Below, piece after piece: positions 1-8,873 of a stretch of DNA of 12,789 nucleotides (the stretch's first letter is position 1; every line of letters begins with the position of its first letter). A program made the position numbers and the translations under genes. The stretch is from Isohypsibius dastychi. Taxonomy: Eukaryota; Tardigrada; Eutardigrada; Parachela; Isohypsibiidae. The stretch is taken from positions 1 through 12,789 of the forward strand of contig JAQIWT010001056.1 in assembly GCA_034696485.1 (NCBI GenBank). Reading direction: 5' to 3'. Under the pieces are notes generated by a model that was given only the letters and a program-made list of their open reading frames with translations, was not told the origin of the DNA and did not search any database.

Positions 1-1
1 A

Positions 2-20
2 CCCCCCCCCCCCCCCCCCC
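2..20. repeat. Poly-C tract (19 C)
   Basis: An uninterrupted run of 19 cytosines at the left edge of the window. The complementary G run could in principle form G-quadruplex structures. Runs like this are also frequent places for assembly breaks or length errors, so the true length is uncertain. Confidence 0.9.
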
Positions 21-209
21 TCGGCACACCCCTGGAACATACCCTGCTTCGTTCGTGTTTAGTTCAATTCTCATTGTGACGGTCATTGAGTAATAATCAC
101 AGCACTTTGTGATGCACGCACAAAGAAGTCTCACAAGACGTAACCGAGGAGGCAATTAACATCGTCTTCATTCCCGGATTATAAACCAATAATTCAAGCA
201 CTGCATGTT

Positions 210-215
210 TATATA
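210..215 (+). promoter_or_regulatory. Possible TATA box of the receptor gene
   Basis: TATATA lies about 120 bases upstream of the receptor start codon in a region without other coding signal. Position and sequence fit a core promoter, but short AT motifs are common by chance and no initiator motif is clear. Confidence 0.25.
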
Positions 216-331
216 CAGTAATTATGCTTGAAAACTGGTACACGCCATGACAAAGATTTGCTTTTGAACACAGCGGAATCAGCCTGTGTATGTCACCTTT
301 CGGAATGCAGATAAATTCATTCGAGGACGCC

Positions 332-2740
332 ATGTTGTTTTTCATGCTAACGTTCATCCTCCAAACTGGATTATCTTGGGCAAAAATTAACATCACGCTA
401 GTTGCGCTGCAGTCCTCTGATGTCCGGTTTCTGAACGATTACCGATTCATGATACCTCCATACGAACTGGCTGCGCGTAAGATTTCAGACGAATACGGCA
501 TCAACGCCACTTTTTATTCCCTTCACAGAGACAACATCAACAGCTGCGCCGATCTGCTTGATAACTTGGACGTAGTATACAAGTTTTATTATGAAGAATG
601 GGATCGAGATAGTTTGTTTGTTGTTGTGGGTCCAGGTAAGTCCCAATCCTCTGTCCATGGTATTTTAAATGAGTTTCATTTTAATCTGTTGGAAATGATG
701 CGTCCAGGCAAAAATTTGCGGAAAAAGTAGATAGTAATGGCTTCTTGAAACGATAAACAGCAGAATTGCGTTAGTCCAGTCTAGGCGGTAACGTTGTTTT
801 CCCTTCTCTTATTCGAAATCGATAGTGTCAGAGACGACAAACAGGGGGTTGAGCAGCGTTTTCTGTTTGACAGCTTGCGAAGAGGTCCTCGAACTCAGTC
901 ACATGGGAAAAGGTAACTTATTTGAGGTACGCACTGGAAAACATCGGACTGTCAAATCTGATGTTCATTTACAGAATGGAACAGCTTAGTACTTCCAATG
1001 TAAGTTTGAGATTTGGTCAGCGATGTGTAAATATGGCTCCTGCAGAATTACCACCAAATTGCAGATCCACTGCTTACCAGGAAGGAAAAAAATCGAACTG
1101 TCCACCCGACACTACTTTCATTCGCAATACTTGACTACTATTCAACTATGATCGGGTTCGCCAAAATGTTCCAAATGTTCCGCTGGACGAACATTGCCGT
1201 TCTGGTTGACTCAAATGTTGGACGGTGTCCCACCTGCTCCATTGCTTCGGAAGCTCTGCGTAAAATGAACACCAAAGTCTTACCACCCTACAACCTCATC
1301 TACTTCCGACGAGCTGTTCTTGTTAACCTGACCTTTGATGATGTCCTGCGTCAAATCCAGCGTGTCAGTCGTGGTGAGTGTTCGCAGATTGACAGTAACA
1401 ACTGAACAGACGAGAAATTTTTTCTTAGTTGTTCTTCTCATTCTTCACCAGGATGACGTCAGATCGTTCATGGTAAAATATGGGATTGAAAACCACAGTG
1501 CAATTTGTTGATCGAGATGTTTTTAGTTAGCCGCAGCATCGCATGGTATGACATCCACGGAATACGTAAGTTGAAACACAACAGACGTATTTATTCTTAA
1601 TGGTGAATGTACTGGTGCTGCGTCAAGATATACTTCGCCGTAACACCCTCGGACTATGCTCGCCGCTTCGGCACCTTGAGCTGGCGTAAAGGAGACAAAG
1701 ATGACATGGTAAGATCTTCCAGTCATGCCAGACAATGAATTTGAGCAGTGCTCTCATTCTACGGTAGGCTGCTAGGTTGGCATTTGGGCGTCTGTTGCAG
1801 TTGTGCATGTCATGCTTCGACATGGACAGAAATCAGCTGCAGTCAGTCATGGGCTACATCAAAGATAACCAAATCATGCGTTTTGGTGTCAGCTATGACA
1901 AAAGCGAGGAGGTTTGTCTTCTACAACTTCAGAGGAGACTCTGTGTGCCCAGCACCTAACTACATGATTTTTCAGCCCAACTTCTTCGCATTGATGGGAT
2001 ATTTTTCTGTGAAAGTTCTGGGAATGGTAACAATATAAATGTTTTAAAAGTCAATTTGTTGAAAAATTGGTTCAAGGTCCTGGAGGATATGCATCTGAGT
2101 GGATCGTCGACCTATGATGCAAGACAGATAATCCAGCAGTTTTACGGCCGTAACTTTACAGTGAAAGGTGTGAGCTTCAGCATTGGCAGCGACGGCCATC
2201 TTGTTCCTGCCAGTCACTTCAGGATTTTGGACCAACAATCCGGGGAAATCAAAGTAAAGACAAACTATAATGGCGTTGTCACTTCAGTGATGTCTATACA
2301 GGCTGTGCTTGGTATCAAGTCTGACGACATGGACAACGTTTTCCAACAGGAGGGCCTATGGGCCAATCTCAGCGACTGGAGAAATGCGTTTCATTTTCCA
2401 CAGAACGAACCCGCTTGTGGTTTTTTGAACAACAAGGAGCGATGTGGAGGTGCAAGTCCATGAGTCACGTGCACTCAGAACACCAAATTTGATCGTAGGA
2501 AATTTCTCGCAGGGTCAAATTTTTTCGATTCAATGGTCGCTGTCGTTGCGTTTACCATTATTTCTGTCAGTTTGGGACTGAGTGCTGCTGTTAGGTATGT
2601 GAAGCTCCAATACTCGGTACACCGGTTCAATACAGACTTCTGGTTTTAGATACTGGTGCCGAAAACACCGTATGAACCAGTTTGTGTTGAACTCTCGCCA
2701 GTTAATGCATGTCCATCAACCTCATTGGAATGAAACTTAA
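332..2740 (+). CDS. Natriuretic-peptide-receptor-like protein (ANF-receptor ectodomain, one TM, no cyclase)
   Basis: Likely a cell-surface receptor for an extracellular ligand. In-frame exons read by eye: 332-635, 874-912, 975-988, 1046-1373, 1429-1472, 1527-1565, 1628-1708, 1801-1911, 1976-2026, 2077-2449, 2513-2594, 2650-2740, giving 518 residues. Residues 1-17 are a signal peptide. An in-frame ATG at 290 would add 14 residues; I prefer 332 because the signal peptide then starts the protein. The ectodomain (about 18-460) shows family hallmarks: C72 and GPAC (C103), a likely first disulfide pair; W116; a TVHPTLLSF block; FRWTNIAVLV; the GMTSTEY block; and a C-terminal P-x-CGF...C motif near 450-460. 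A 20-residue membrane helix follows at about 469-488, then a basic juxtamembrane stretch (RYWCRKHR) and a stop after 30 tail residues. Full-length receptor guanylyl cyclases would continue into a kinase-homology domain and a cyclase; neither is present. Length and layout resemble the clearance receptor NPR-C (about 540 residues, short tail). The alternative is a truncated copy of a longer cyclase receptor. Confidence 0.75.
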
Positions 2741-2807
2741 CAGTAGTCCAGCAGCTGACTTAACCGATTGATTCAGCGTCATGAATTTTCGTTGATTTGA
2801 AAGCAGA

Positions 2808-3150
2808 TCCATATTCGATGAAATGGAGAACAAGACTCTATAATTTGTTTGGTTCTACCAGTTTCGTTTTGTCGTGCGCGAGAAGATTTATGAGGAGTCC
2901 ATGAAGTACATCAATAAATGCATTCCGTACAGTGATCTCAAGTCCAAAAACCAAGAGACATTTCGATCTCGCACCAATATACAAAGGAATCGAAAATAAA
3001 GGGAAATTATTGATACATTGGAGAACCTTCATCAACTGGTTCAAAAACTTTGCTGGGCTAGCTGAACCACTAAACACCAAATGCAACACCGTATTTTAAC
3101 CAGTTGAAGAGGTTGAGTAGTTCCTATCAAGTGTGTCAGCCATGCGGGAT
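2808..3150 (+). mobile_element. Probable Ty3/gypsy-like pol relic
   Basis: Frame 3019-3072 reads WRTFINWFKNFAGLAEPL, which resembles the reverse transcriptase thumb/connection motif of Ty3/gypsy elements (YYRrFI..FA..A.PL). After a +1 frame change, FNQLKRLSSS at 3095-3124 resembles the aF..LK..L stretch that follows in these elements, but about 12 residues are missing in between. Another frame, 2808-2999, with one internal stop, has KTL...WFY...VREKI...KYINKC, which recalls an integrase zinc-finger region. If both are right, their order is not the normal RT-RNase H-integrase order and they overlap near 2940-2999, so at least one reading is chance or the relic is rearranged. No LTRs are seen. 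The unit is broken and cannot be functional. Confidence 0.4.
2913..3000 (+). terminator. Candidate polyadenylation signals of the receptor gene
   Basis: Two AATAAA hexamers, at 2913-2918 and 2995-3000, lie 170-260 bases behind the receptor stop codon. Either could end its transcript. They also fall inside the probable retroelement relic, so the assignment is uncertain. Confidence 0.3.
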
Positions 3151-3348
3151 TCGGTCTTGAGAGACTTAATCGATATTGTGGAATACCTAATACGACATTT
3201 ACTTTTTTGAGAAACTTGCATGCTCTGTAGGTATTTTGAATGCGAAGGGACCAATCGTTTGCCGAAAAACTCTGGAACCCACTTAACTCAGTCAACAATT
3301 AAAATGCTTGGGTAAGGATAAACCCGGAGTGAGTTCAATCCATGAAAG

Positions 3349-3355
3349 TATAAAA
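3349..3355 (+). promoter_or_regulatory. Candidate TATA box of the first cysteine-rich peptide gene
   Basis: TATAAAA stands 103 bases upstream of the ATG of the peptide gene. Transcription would start about 30 bases further on, giving a 5' leader of roughly 75 bases. It is a good consensus match in a sensible place, without further support. Confidence 0.4.
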
Positions 3356-3457
3356 CTGAATGTCAGCTTCATCGTGTTCGTGTCGTAGCGGAATGTTAAA
3401 CGGTTACATCGACACATTCGTATCCTTCCGACGAAGATGAGGAGCTTCTGACTTACT

Positions 3458-3785
3458 ATGTTCAGTATAGCCGCAGTGGTCAGCCGCCATTTTGTTGCTA
3501 GCTGTAATCCAGTGAGAGAATCGTGCGAAAGGAGTGATGAATGCTGTGCTGGATTGACTTGTGACCACCATTATGACGGCCCAGGTGGAAAATGTGTTCA
3601 GGTTGAGTATCGAGCAGCTCTTTAGGATCGGTAAAGCCCTGTTAACCGCTAGACCTTTGCTCTCACAGACAGACTGTTCCAAATCCAATGGTGGATACGG
3701 CTGCCAGGCAGCTCTTACCGACGGAGAAATAATACGGCTGTCACTCGATCGTTCACCCGATGAAGTTCCTGCTGCTGGTTTTTGA
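3458..3785 (+). CDS. Small cysteine-rich secreted peptide, cystine-knot-like (copy A)
   Basis: Two exons, 3458-3601 and 3669-3785, joined at a phase-0 GT-AG intron of 67 bases, encode 86 residues. Eight cysteines have the spacing C-x6-C-x5-CC-x4-C-x10-C-x4-C-x8-C. The first six fit the general inhibitor-cystine-knot (knottin) pattern; the last pair forms an added C...NGG.GC module in exon 2. The N-terminus is a short hydrophobic stretch broken by Arg-His, so it is a weak signal peptide; a better one could lie in an unseen upstream exon. The tail after the last cysteine (about 28 residues) is polar. It is a paralogue of the gene at 12427-12742, with the same core spacing and intron position. 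Peptides with this scaffold include ion-channel ligands, protease inhibitors, antimicrobials and hormones; the sequence does not tell which. No mature-peptide processing site is obvious. Confidence 0.65.
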
Positions 3786-4714
3786 TGAAATAGGCAGGTC
3801 GGTTCATATTCTGTTTGAGTACTAGTACGTAAAGTCCACTGCTTGGGAATACTTGCTAAAAACGTAGCCCGTCTGACTTTAGAGAATGACAGAATGAAAT
3901 CTCAGAAGTGCTTTCAGTTAAGTCAGCTGAATTGATGAATTGATCACCTGCGAAGCGCGAACTGTCCAGTTCTATAAACGGTTAAAAACAGTTCAGGATC
4001 ACCAAAGTCTCAGCAGGGTAAAGTGTGGAGCAGACGAATCGTTATTCCACCGCTTAGTGTGGCCCTCTTTTTTGTTTCATTGTTTCATGTCCAACTGCAC
4101 CCAGTTTCCAAGGCCATTTTGAAGCATCAGAACACAGACAGAACGAAGTTTATTCTCGGCGTAATAACAACAAAGAAGTATAAAGGTCAAAAACACAAAA
4201 TACAGAACATCGCGCTCAAACGATCAGATCAGTGAGGGCGGGATATCTGTCCAGCCCTTGACCGAAGCGCGGGCATTTGACGGCATTCTCAAGTGGCAGG
4301 CTGGATGTAGAGGGACGAACGCGGGCTCTACGATGACCTTCAAAACATCGACTTTCACTGATGAGTTTGAGCTGGACTACGAAACCGATTGAAAAAGCTG
4401 AGTGGCGCTATGATATTGTTCCCTTGATAGAGCCACACCATTTCATCACCGTATCTGGACAATCAACCTAAGAGGAAGAAAACTCAATCGTCCCGGTCAA
4501 ATTTGAATCTACACAGCCAAATTGCCTAGTGCCCAGTCAGTCGGGATTCGCATAGGCGAACCCAGTCTGCGTGGCAATGTTATCACAACATTGAAAATTC
4601 TCAAGTCTTAATCTTAAAAACATTTGGAGAAGGCTATGCGGACAACCTTTTGGAACCTTTTACTATCCAGGCAAATTTTTTATAGATTACAGTTGCAACC
4701 TGTTACGAATTACG
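3786..4714. other. Intergenic stretch without recognised gene
   Basis: I see no convincing exon, RNA gene or transposon protein here. A stop-free run of about 66 codons at roughly 4172-4390 lacks an ATG and resembles nothing I know. No AATAAA was found soon after the first peptide gene. Confidence 0.5.
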
Positions 4715-5401
4715 ATGCGCGCAACCTTGGAAATTCTACAATATTTCTTCAGCTTTTGTCGAACTTTTTTGAGTTACCAAGATCACACTTGTGGTATTTT
4801 TTGTAAAATGGGCTTTCATCAGAAATTGCGTATTGTTCAAACATTACAACCATTCAACCATTCAACCATTACTATTCAACCAGTACTGTTCACCACTGCA
4901 AGCGAAACGACCGACTGGCTTATCATTTTGCTTTCTTTCTTTTGCTTTTTCCGCGGGTTTGGCAGCTTTTCTGAAGTCGTGCAGAAAAAAACAGCTGGTT
5001 CGGAATTCTGCTCAGATAACAAAATATCAAAATATCTTTTTACCAATTCCTGGTATTTTCTAATAATTCTTCTCATTTGCCATCGTGAAACTACGAGCTG
5101 TCCAAGTCATAAGTCCAAATCGCAATTTTTTAGGCAAACGATTTTTTTGATGATATTTAACAAAATTACTTCAGTAGAAAATTCATATTCTGATCATAAC
5201 TCGAAGCGATTTCACGTATCGGTCAGTTCATTACACGATGTTGTAACTCGCAGTGGACCCTATCCTTCAAGGTACCACCTCCAGTTAACGGATAGGGTAG
5301 CAGAGAATCAATCAGGTGGCCTTCAGTCGGTCAGGGAATGGAATCTAAACACTCGCCTTCCGAATGTGTCGGTATTTACCCGGATGAAATTTGCCTCATA
5401 A
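4715..5401 (+). other. Uncertain 228-codon open frame
   Basis: An ATG-started frame of 228 codons, longer than expected by chance in AT-rich DNA. The translation is rich in Phe, Ser and Thr and has two hydrophobic stretches (around WLIILLSFFCFF and WYFLIILLICH). It spans the CATTCAAC tandem repeat and has no motif I recognise and no clear splice or promoter context. It may be a chance frame, a non-conserved small gene or a relic. I do not assign a function. Confidence 0.2.
4842..4883 (+). repeat. Short imperfect tandem repeat, CATTCAAC unit
   Basis: Four imperfect copies: CATTACAAC, CATTCAAC, CATTCAAC and CATTACTATTCAAC. It looks like a small minisatellite produced by replication slippage. 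Confidence 0.7.
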
Positions 5402-5518
5402 CACCGCCAAGTAATCAGCGAATCTAAAAAATCCGGTTTTTGTCGGATGTGGGTTCTTCCCGGTTTTTGGTAGCTTGTTGATCGGTATGAAAAATCTACA
5501 TCTAGATTTTGTCCATTC

Positions 5519-5570
5519 AAAACAAAACTCGAAACAGCATAGGTACCTGTGCCATTTCGAGTTTGGTTTT
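5519..5570. repeat. 52-base loopless palindrome
   Basis: Two 26-base arms meet at the palindrome GGTACC (centre between 5544 and 5545). By eye 22 of 26 positions pair, including a 10-base perfect block on each side (AAACTCGAAA and TTTCGAGTTT). There is no spacer. It could extrude as a cruciform or fold as a hairpin if transcribed. It lies about 145-195 bases upstream of the kinase start codon. Confidence 0.8.
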
Positions 5571-5713
5571 ATCGTGCATACACACGGGTATCAATATCAC
5601 AAACTTTGAATCAACATTGAAAGCTCAGATTTGATCATGAGTCATTACCTGATAGTCAGAGTAAAACAAATCATGAATCAATGATTTCAACCTTCGTTTT
5701 CTTACAGTCCGAA

Positions 5714-7985
5714 ATGTTTTCCTTTCAGTTTACGAAGTTCAACCTTGACGGTCAAGAAGGAACCATCAGATGCACCATTGAAGACCGCATTGAATTTTGC
5801 AGAAATGGAGTTGTCCTGAGAGCGCGAGTGATTGAATGGCCCCGTACTGATCGACCGAAATTCCTTGCTGTCAAACAGTTGAATGGAAATCTGAATCATG
5901 TTCTGTTTGAAAAAGAATTCCAGAAATATGCCAAGCAAATCAAGTACCTGGGAAGGCTTAGACACATGAACGTCCTCCGGTACTATGCAGTATTTAAACT
6001 AGAATCGGCTTCGGAGACGGAAACCAGCAAGATTTGTATTGTTATGGATTACTGCGAAGGTATTAAATCATTACGCCTAATAAAGATGACTGTTTTAGCT
6101 GGAGAATATTTGATTTTAGCTCACCTTGGGAAGATTTTAAGCTCGCTTGAATGGGTTGAAAAAAGGCGACTTGTGGGACAAATTGTTTTTGGACTTTCGT
6201 ATCTTCATTCCAACGGGATTGTTCATTGTGATATCAAACCAGCGAATATTTTGGTTGTAGATGAAGATGGTTGGACTCGACGAATCAAAATTTGTGATCT
6301 GGATGAATCTTTTATTGTGGGGAAGGGTAACATTGACGAGATTGACATTGGAAACTTTGTCGGGACCCCCAAGTACTTTTCACCTGAAATTGGATTGCGA
6401 ATTGCTCATGGAGACTCCGGTCAAAAGGTTGGCTATAAAACCGATATTTGGAGTTTAGGATGTGTTCTTGTCGATATGACGGAGAATTTTCACAACCGTC
6501 TCATTCCCACAGAAGACGGGAAACAAGTTCGATCCAGTTTAGGCGAGTCCGTCTCGTTGGTGGGATCAAGTGGTATGCCGCCTGAAAAGTTCCACAAGTA
6601 CTTGCACCATCTATTATCTGCTGGTGCTCCAGCTCTCGGTGACGAATCGTTGTGGACATCGTTGAGGTATTTCGCAGCCGCTTGTTTGAAGCAGAATGCT
6701 GCAGAGCGTTGTGGACTAGACTCAATCTTCTCAATACCTGAATTGTGTTCGGCATGGTTTTGTCAAGCGACAGCTCTAACTGATAACCAGGTTTGCTTGG
6801 ATCAACGATATGGGTTCTTCGCTAAGCAGTATGCTCAAGATATTCGGGCCATAGTCAGCAGCAATCTTAGACCGAAGGACAAGTACATCATTTCCATCTA
6901 CCCAGACACTGATGTGACAACCTTGCACGACTCCATTGTGTCTGTTCGGTTCATTGGCTTTTGTAGCTACAAGCGACATTCTTGCACATGATGCCTTTGC
7001 AAGCGTGAAAAATCTTGAATTTGTTTGTTGTTGTGACCTGGCTTTCCGGAGCTGTTCTCCACGATATTCGAGCCTCCGGAACATCAGCATGTGTAAAAGC
7101 TCTGTAAACCAGGTGGATGACAAGGTTTTGGAGCAAATGGCGGAATTGGCAGCTTTTGTTGATGGATATGAAGAGCCTGTTACGAGGGTCATTTGTGTCA
7201 GCAGCTATGAGCGTCGTCCCTATTCATCGCTTCCAGCTGGGCTCATGCATGTGTTCACAATGCCCAAGTTCAACTGGTCGGATGTCTTGACTAAACTTGA
7301 CCACTTTGGACCATTTTTAAAAGAACGAACTGTGGAGTTTCGATTATTAACCTTCATTGTGTTGAGCAGATCTCCACAGCATAACGGTGGATTACTTACG
7401 ATACTCCTATTTCCTGATCGAAGAACAGAGGAGCAGAAAGAACCCGATTTATGGGCAAAAATAGAACAGTTCCTGAATGATTTATGGCACATCATTGACG
7501 GACATCCCTGTGGGCTTGTGATATACAGCGAAGCTGCTCGTTTCCAGCATGAACTCTCCAATGCTCTGGCTTTACTTCAAAGTCTGGTCGTCAACCTGAC
7601 CATAGTGGATATCGATGGAAATGTAGGTTACAATCAGGTTAAGCAGCTTCTTCGATGTTTGGACTTGCCGCAGCTACTTGAACTGGAGCTAGAGCTATTG
7701 CCTACCGGCCCTGATCGCGAATGGGAAACGTCGGAAGAAGACTTCAACAGATTTCGAACCTTACGCATACTGCGTATCCCTGTGAAATGCATGAAAGCAG
7801 ATCGGCCGGTGCGTCAGGGAACGAGGTATTATGCTTTCATCTCAAGAGGTGACAAATCGATAACAGAGAATTTATCCCTACGTCGTTCGTCGGATGCTGA
7901 TTACGAAGAAGGAGAGATATGGGAGCTTAAAGGCAATGGATATTGGTATCGCAACACTCCCGTGTATTACAGTCGCTTACAATGA
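5714..7985 (+). CDS. Atypical protein kinase with leucine-rich C-terminal half
   Basis: Exons 5714-6059, 6120-6948 and 7004-7985 give 718 residues. The N-terminal kinase domain (about 26-335) has the ATP-anchoring Lys in AVK (K54), an RLRHMNVLRYY strand, YLHSNGIVHCDIKPAN with catalytic D153, K155 and N158, metal-binding D175 in DLD, an SPE motif (203-205) and DIWSLG (D224). Departures from the norm: HRD is HCD, DFG is DLD, the glycine loop keeps only one glycine (RNGVVL), and the helix-C Glu position appears to be Gln (Q75). It may be active, weak or scaffold-like. The closest general flavour is MAP3K/STE-type. The C-terminal half (about 393-718) is leucine-rich (VKNLEFVCC, SSLRNISM, FRTLRILRIPV), loosely like leucine-rich repeats of F-box proteins; I cannot name the family. 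The start is ambiguous: in-frame ATGs exist at 5681 and at 5637 (the latter joined through a 5661-5707 intron). The second intron (6949-7003) is inferred because the frame changes there. Confidence 0.75.
6060..6119 (+). other. 60-base stop-free intron inside the kinase domain
   Basis: Begins GTATTA and ends ATTTTAG. Its length is a multiple of three and it has no in-frame stop, so retained transcripts would encode 20 extra residues. Removing it restores the normal hinge sequence (MDYCEAHLGKIL), which is why I treat it as an intron. Confidence 0.7.
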
Positions 7986-7993
7986 AAAATTTC

Positions 7994-7999
7994 AATAAA
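7994..7999 (+). terminator. Polyadenylation signal of the kinase gene
   Basis: AATAAA starts 9 bases after the kinase stop codon, in an AT-rich context, implying a very short 3' untranslated region. Confidence 0.7.
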
Positions 8000-8411
8000 A
8001 CCTGCATCTGCAGAGCCAATGCAGTTCTTACGTTTTGGTTTAACATTGAAAGTGGCTCTAAGTACGGTCTTTCTTGACCCGGGGTTCTTGTTACGTCCTT
8101 GTAACCTTTCATCTTTTCTTGAATGTTTCGGACAGTGCGACCTTTAGCTTTTATTTACAACTTTTTGATTTTTATAAGTTTTATCGTAAGTTATTCAGTT
8201 ACATCTTGATCAAAACGGTCCGGCAAACGTTCCACTTAACTGGCGTAGCTTCAAGCCTTCAGAAAGGGTTGCCCGATTTGAGCTTAAAGGAACCATAAGG
8301 AAACCGAAGCCCGTGCAGACTCTTCCGGCTGCGCGACCTGTTCGGCGATTAACTTGCTGCAAATGGGTATTTGCGAAACAATCGCGGATCCATTCCCGCA
8401 ATATTTCTTCG
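8000..8411. other. Intergenic stretch without recognised gene
   Basis: Frames here are short and show no family motif. A minus-strand frame at 8210-8470 has no good start and I could not link it convincingly to its neighbour. Confidence 0.4.
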
Positions 8412-8873
8412 TCATGAGACGCTCGAGTAGATCCAGTCATTGAGTAAGCCAACGGCAAAGACAGTGGCAAAAAAAGCGCAGTCAGTTCCGTTTCTATGAC
8501 TTCGAACCGCCACGAACTGATTATCGACCTCTTGGAGCCGCTGGGTGTACAGCAGCCAGAGTTGTAGTTTCAGTTGATCACTGAGTTCCATAGCAAGGCT
8601 GTGGTATATGAGAAAAAAAATTTCCATTCGTCCCACATGGTAAATGCTGTCTTGAATTGAACATCTCTCGGAGCAGCCGATGAAACCAGATACACCCTCC
8701 CAACAAGCTTTTTGAGGATTGTTTTGGTAGGTCATAACAAGAGCTAAAAGTCGTAAAAAGGTCGTAACAAGAACAATTTTGTTACCATTTTTATGAAATA
8801 GTTTCTTCAGTACGGTAAACGGCGTCTGCCAACTTCTACTAAAACTCAAAACAATTCGGCGACCCAGAAACAT
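8412..8873 (-). other. Uncertain 153-codon minus-strand frame with hydrophobic segments
   Basis: A true ATG at 8873-8871 opens 153 codons, with an in-frame stop shortly upstream. Hydrophobic runs occur around KIVLVTTFLRLLALVMTY, EIFFLIYHSLAM and CAFFATVFAVGLL, separated by a QLKLQLWLLYTQRLQEVDNQF stretch split here only for reading. The pattern is vaguely like part of a multi-pass chemoreceptor, but I see no diagnostic motif and cannot extend it by splicing. It may be chance, a relic or an exon of an unrecognised membrane protein. Confidence 0.25.

Noticed and set aside
290-331. Upstream ATG as the receptor start
   Set aside because: It is in frame and possible, but it puts 14 polar residues before the signal peptide; the ATG at 332 has a better surrounding sequence.
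975-1045. Receptor read as a pseudogene because exon 975-999 does not join 1046 in frame
   Set aside because: Using the donor at 989 gives an in-frame join, a 57-base intron like its neighbours, and better spacing between the conserved Trp and the next conserved block.
1709-1760. Extra receptor exon with a hydrophobic stretch (QTMNLSSALIL)
   Set aside because: It would need a 14-base intron before it and leaves the frame shifted by one; direct splicing 1708 to 1801 is in frame.
2838-3298. Minus-strand frames of 83-85 codons
   Set aside because: They lie opposite the gypsy-like motifs, lack family features and look like shadow frames.
3310-3340. Possible tRNA-like B box (GTTCAATCC)
   Set aside because: No matching A box, acceptor stem or anticodon arm at the right distance.
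6501-7561. Minus-strand frames opposite the kinase gene
   Set aside because: They are complements of a well-supported coding region and show no motif of their own.
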